DNA of 64,000 nt from CAYSAQ01 sp964429235 (GTDB lineage Bacteria > Margulisbacteria > Riflemargulisbacteria > GWF2-35-9 > DYQY01), in contig CAYSAQ010000001.1 of the NCBI GenBank assembly GCA_964429235.1, positions 1-64,000 of the forward strand, given 5' to 3'. Numbering within the stretch: position 1 is the stretch's first letter; each line of letters starts with the position of its first letter. A program made the translations under genes and the position numbers. Positions 61,746 through 64,000 of the stretch are shown here, piece by piece. The notes below the pieces were generated by a model that saw only the letters and a list, made by a program, of their open reading frames with translations, was not told where the DNA came from and searched no databases.

Positions 61746-64000
61746 ATGAACGACAATTACAAAGAAAGACTTTCGAATGTTTTATCCAGAAAAGGAAAAG
61801 AAACACCACTAATAGAGGAATCATTTAAACACAACTTAACGCACAAAATTGTAAAGGATGAATACAACTCCACTCCCATGGATATTTATCAGGCACTTAG
61901 CTCCACAATTATGGATAACTTGGCTGATGGCTGGCTAGAAACACAAAGGCAACATCACTTCCATGATGCAAAAAGAGTATATTATTTCTCAATGGAATTC
62001 TTAATCGGAAGACTTTTAAAAACAAATATAGATAACCTTCATGTAAACTGTCATGTACAAGAACTATTAACAAAACTAAATGTTGATTTTAATGATATTG
62101 AAGAAATGGAAGCAGATGCCGGTCTTGGTAATGGTGGTCTTGGAAGACTATCTGCTTGTTTCATTGAATCAATGGCAACACTTAACATCCCTAGCTTTGG
62201 TTATGGCATTCGTTATGATTATGGTTTGTTCAGACAAAACATTGAAAAAGGATGGCAAGTTGAAAAGCCTGATAAATGGCTAGAAAATGGTTACCCTTGG
62301 GAAATCAAAAGATCTGATAAATATGAAATCAATTATTATGGACATGTTGAGAAACATAATGACCAAAACGGAAAAGAAATTTCGGTATGGACTAACTACA
62401 ACAAAGTATTTGCTGTACCTTATGACATACCTGTCCCTGGATTTAATACTGGCACAGTAAATACTCTAAGATTATGGTCATCTAAATCTGATGATGAGTT
62501 TAAACTACAAATTTTTAATAATGGTGACTTCATTAATGCTTATGAAGAAAAAATACATGATGAAAATATCACAAAGATTCTTTATCCAAATGATAATGTT
62601 TATTCAGGACAAGAACTACGACTAAAACAAGAATATTTCTTCTGTGCAGCTTCATTAATGGATATTATGAGAAGATTCAAAGAAGATGATAATAATGATT
62701 TATCAAATATTCCAAATAAGGTTGTTATTCAATTGAATGATACTCACCCGGCAATTGCTATTCCAGAATTTATTAGAATACTTGTGGATGATGAAGGTTT
62801 AGATTTTAATACTGCATGGAATATATCTAAAAAAACATTTGCCTATACCAACCACACACTTCTTCCAGAAGCACTAGAGAAATGGCCAGAAAGAATGATG
62901 GCACATATGTTGCCAAGACATTTAGAGATTATCTATCTTATTAATAATGAATTAATGGATGATATCCAACAAAAATTTGGACCAGATATGGGTAGGATGA
63001 GAAAACTATCTATTATTGAAGAAGGTGCCGAAAGAATGGTTAGAATGGCTTATCTTGCGGTTGCTGGTTCATTCTCAGTAAATGGAGTATCAGCATTGCA
63101 TACTGAATTAGTTAAATCAGACCTTATGCCTGATTTTTTTCAGCTATACCCTGAAAAGTTCCGCAACAAAACAAACGGAATAACCCCTAGAAGATGGTTA
63201 TATAAATGTAACAACAGGCTTTCAGAACTAATTACATCAAAGATTGGTGCTGGATGGATTACAAACTTACATGAACTTAAAAAACTATCAGAACTAAATA
63301 ACACTGAACACCTGATGGAAGGCTGGGATATTATTAAACATAATAACAAAAAAGACTTCTCTAACTTCCTAGAAAAAAATCATGGATTCTGTTTTGACCC
63401 TAGTTCCCTTGTTGATGTTCAGGTAAAAAGAATTCATGAATATAAAAGACAACTGATGAACATTATGCATGTCATCTATCAATATATTCAGCTTAAGAAC
63501 GATCCAAATATGGCTTTCACTCCAAGAACTGTTTTATTTGGTGGTAAAGCCGCACCTGCTTACCATGCAGCAAAACTGCATATCAAGCTTATTAATAGCG
63601 TTGCAAACGTCATTAATAATGATCCAAAAATAAACGACTTATTAAAAGTATTCTTTGTTCCTAACTACAATGTATCAATTGCTGAAAAGATTATTCCAGC
63701 TGCTGATTTATCTGAACAAATTTCTACAGCAGGAAAAGAAGCTTCAGGCACTGGAAACATGAAGTTTGCTCTTAATGGCGCACTTACAATTGGAACATTG
63801 GATGGTGCAAATGTTGAGATTAAAGAAGAAGTTGGTGATGATAACATTTATATCTTTGGACTTAAAACACCAGAAGTTGCAAAATTAAAACAAAGTGGAT
63901 ATAGACCACAAGAATATGTAAATGGATTTGAGCCATTAAGAGAAATAATGGAACTAATTAGAGGTGGATTCTTTAGTCCTGATCAGCATGACTTATTCTA
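61746..64000 (+). CDS. glgP: Glycogen/maltodextrin phosphorylase, 3' end outside the window
   Basis: 751 codons, open to the window end; typical enzymes have 800-840 residues. GWLETQRQHHFHDAKRVYYF and EADAGLGNGGLGRLSACF are the N-terminal family motifs; QLNDTHPA, RIHEYKRQ and EASGTGNMKFALNGALT hold phosphate- and pyridoxal-phosphate-binding residues (Lys of GNMKF). It releases glucose-1-phosphate from alpha-1,4-glucans. GGGGGGA lies 6 nt before the ATG, and TAAAAT with TTCCAA 18 bp upstream may be its promoter (61674-61703). Divergent from the M20 gene. Confidence 0.95.
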   Translation, partial: MNDNYKERLSNVLSRKGKETPLIEESFKHNLTHKIVKDEYNSTPMDIYQALSSTIMDNLADGWLETQRQHHFHDAKRVYYFSMEFLIGRLLKTNIDNLHVNCHVQELLTKLNVDFNDIEEMEADAGLGNGGLGRLSACFIESMATLNIPSFGYGIRYDYGLFRQNIEKGWQVEKPDKWLENGYPWEIKRSDKYEINYYGHVEKHNDQNGKEISVWTNYNKVFAVPYDIPVPGFNTGTVNTLRLWSSKSDDEFKLQIFNNGDFINAYEEKIHDENITKILYPNDNVYSGQELRLKQEYFFCAASLMDIMRRFKEDDNNDLSNIPNKVVIQLNDTHPAIAIPEFIRILVDDEGLDFNTAWNISKKTFAYTNHTLLPEALEKWPERMMAHMLPRHLEIIYLINNELMDDIQQKFGPDMGRMRKLSIIEEGAERMVRMAYLAVAGSFSVNGVSALHTELVKSDLMPDFFQLYPEKFRNKTNGITPRRWLYKCNNRLSELITSKIGAGWITNLHELKKLSELNNTEHLMEGWDIIKHNNKKDFSNFLEKNHGFCFDPSSLVDVQVKRIHEYKRQLMNIMHVIYQYIQLKNDPNMAFTPRTVLFGGKAAPAYHAAKLHIKLINSVANVINNDPKINDLLKVFFVPNYNVSIAEKIIPAADLSEQISTAGKEASGTGNMKFALNGALTIGTLDGANVEIKEEVGDDNIYIFGLKTPEVAKLKQSGYRPQEYVNGFEPLREIMELIRGGFFSPDQHDLF

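Overview
The window is AT-rich (roughly two thirds A+T by eye), densely coded bacterial chromosome. It looks like an uncultivated Gram-negative organism: there is an LptD/OstA-like outer-membrane assembly protein, a small signal-peptide protein that could be an outer-membrane barrel, a GmhB-type heptose phosphatase and a D,D-carboxypeptidase. The rpmE-yqhQ-prfA-prmC order and the reduced division cluster would fit a Margulisbacteria- or Cyanobacteria-related candidate phylum, but that placement is a low-confidence guess. Almost everything from 10.4 to 61.6 kb is on the minus strand; plus-strand genes are a histidine kinase, rpsA-der, a sodium:solute symporter, a 31-residue basic protein, rpsT and glgP. 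I found no tRNA or rRNA gene, CRISPR array, prophage or transposase.

Layout. 0-7.2 kb: a 5'-truncated 7TM-GAF-type histidine kinase, a strongly folded intergenic element (possible RNA), a membrane-anchored response regulator, two adjacent paralogous proteins of unknown function (one preceded by a G9 tract), and another unknown protein. 7.4-10.3 kb: rpsA and der. 10.4-19.3 kb: a division cluster read fliJ-like, unknown gene, rsmH, ftsL, ftsI, ddl, ftsQ, gmhB-like, ftsA, ftsZ, without the usual mur genes, mraY, ftsW or murG. 19.3-24.7 kb: rpmE, yqhQ, prfA, prmC, comF-like and a B12-binding/radical SAM protein, driven by a near-consensus promoter. 24.8-26.2 kb: the symporter. 26.3-33.0 kb: an aromatic amino acid operon (aroF-aroB-aroD-aroA-aroC-pheA-tyrA) behind an extended -10 promoter. 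33.1-41.1 kb: housekeeping genes (dacA-like, yqeY, recG, rpsT, WYL regulator) with small unknowns. 41.1-45.6 kb: lptD-like, dnaB, a metallo-beta-lactamase-fold protein and a DUF4380-like protein. 45.6-55.9 kb: the most unusual locus. 56-61.6 kb: a DUF4301 protein, rpoD, dnaG and an M20 peptidase. 61.7 kb to the end: glgP, truncated by the window.

The locus at 45.6-55.9 kb reads as one oligosaccharide system: lipoprotein binding protein, MalF-type permease, a MalG-type permease whose first periplasmic loop is replaced by about 320 residues that look like a seven-bladed beta-propeller, then a 2025-residue GH8 glycoside hydrolase with repeated beta-sandwich-like modules and a membrane segment at each end, then the DUF4380 protein. 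It starts at a TTGACA-17-TAATAT promoter and has no ATPase gene. With glgP nearby, the inference is periplasmic capture, trimming and import of a beta- or alpha-glucan.

A second theme is short palindromic repeats. At least ten units with C-rich/G-rich arms and an inner palindrome sit at gene borders, and three genes take their last codons and stop codon from a unit. A separate 94-bp element occurs twice (after ftsZ and at 37.9 kb) with 83% identity, no gaps and a compensatory base-pair change in its hairpin.
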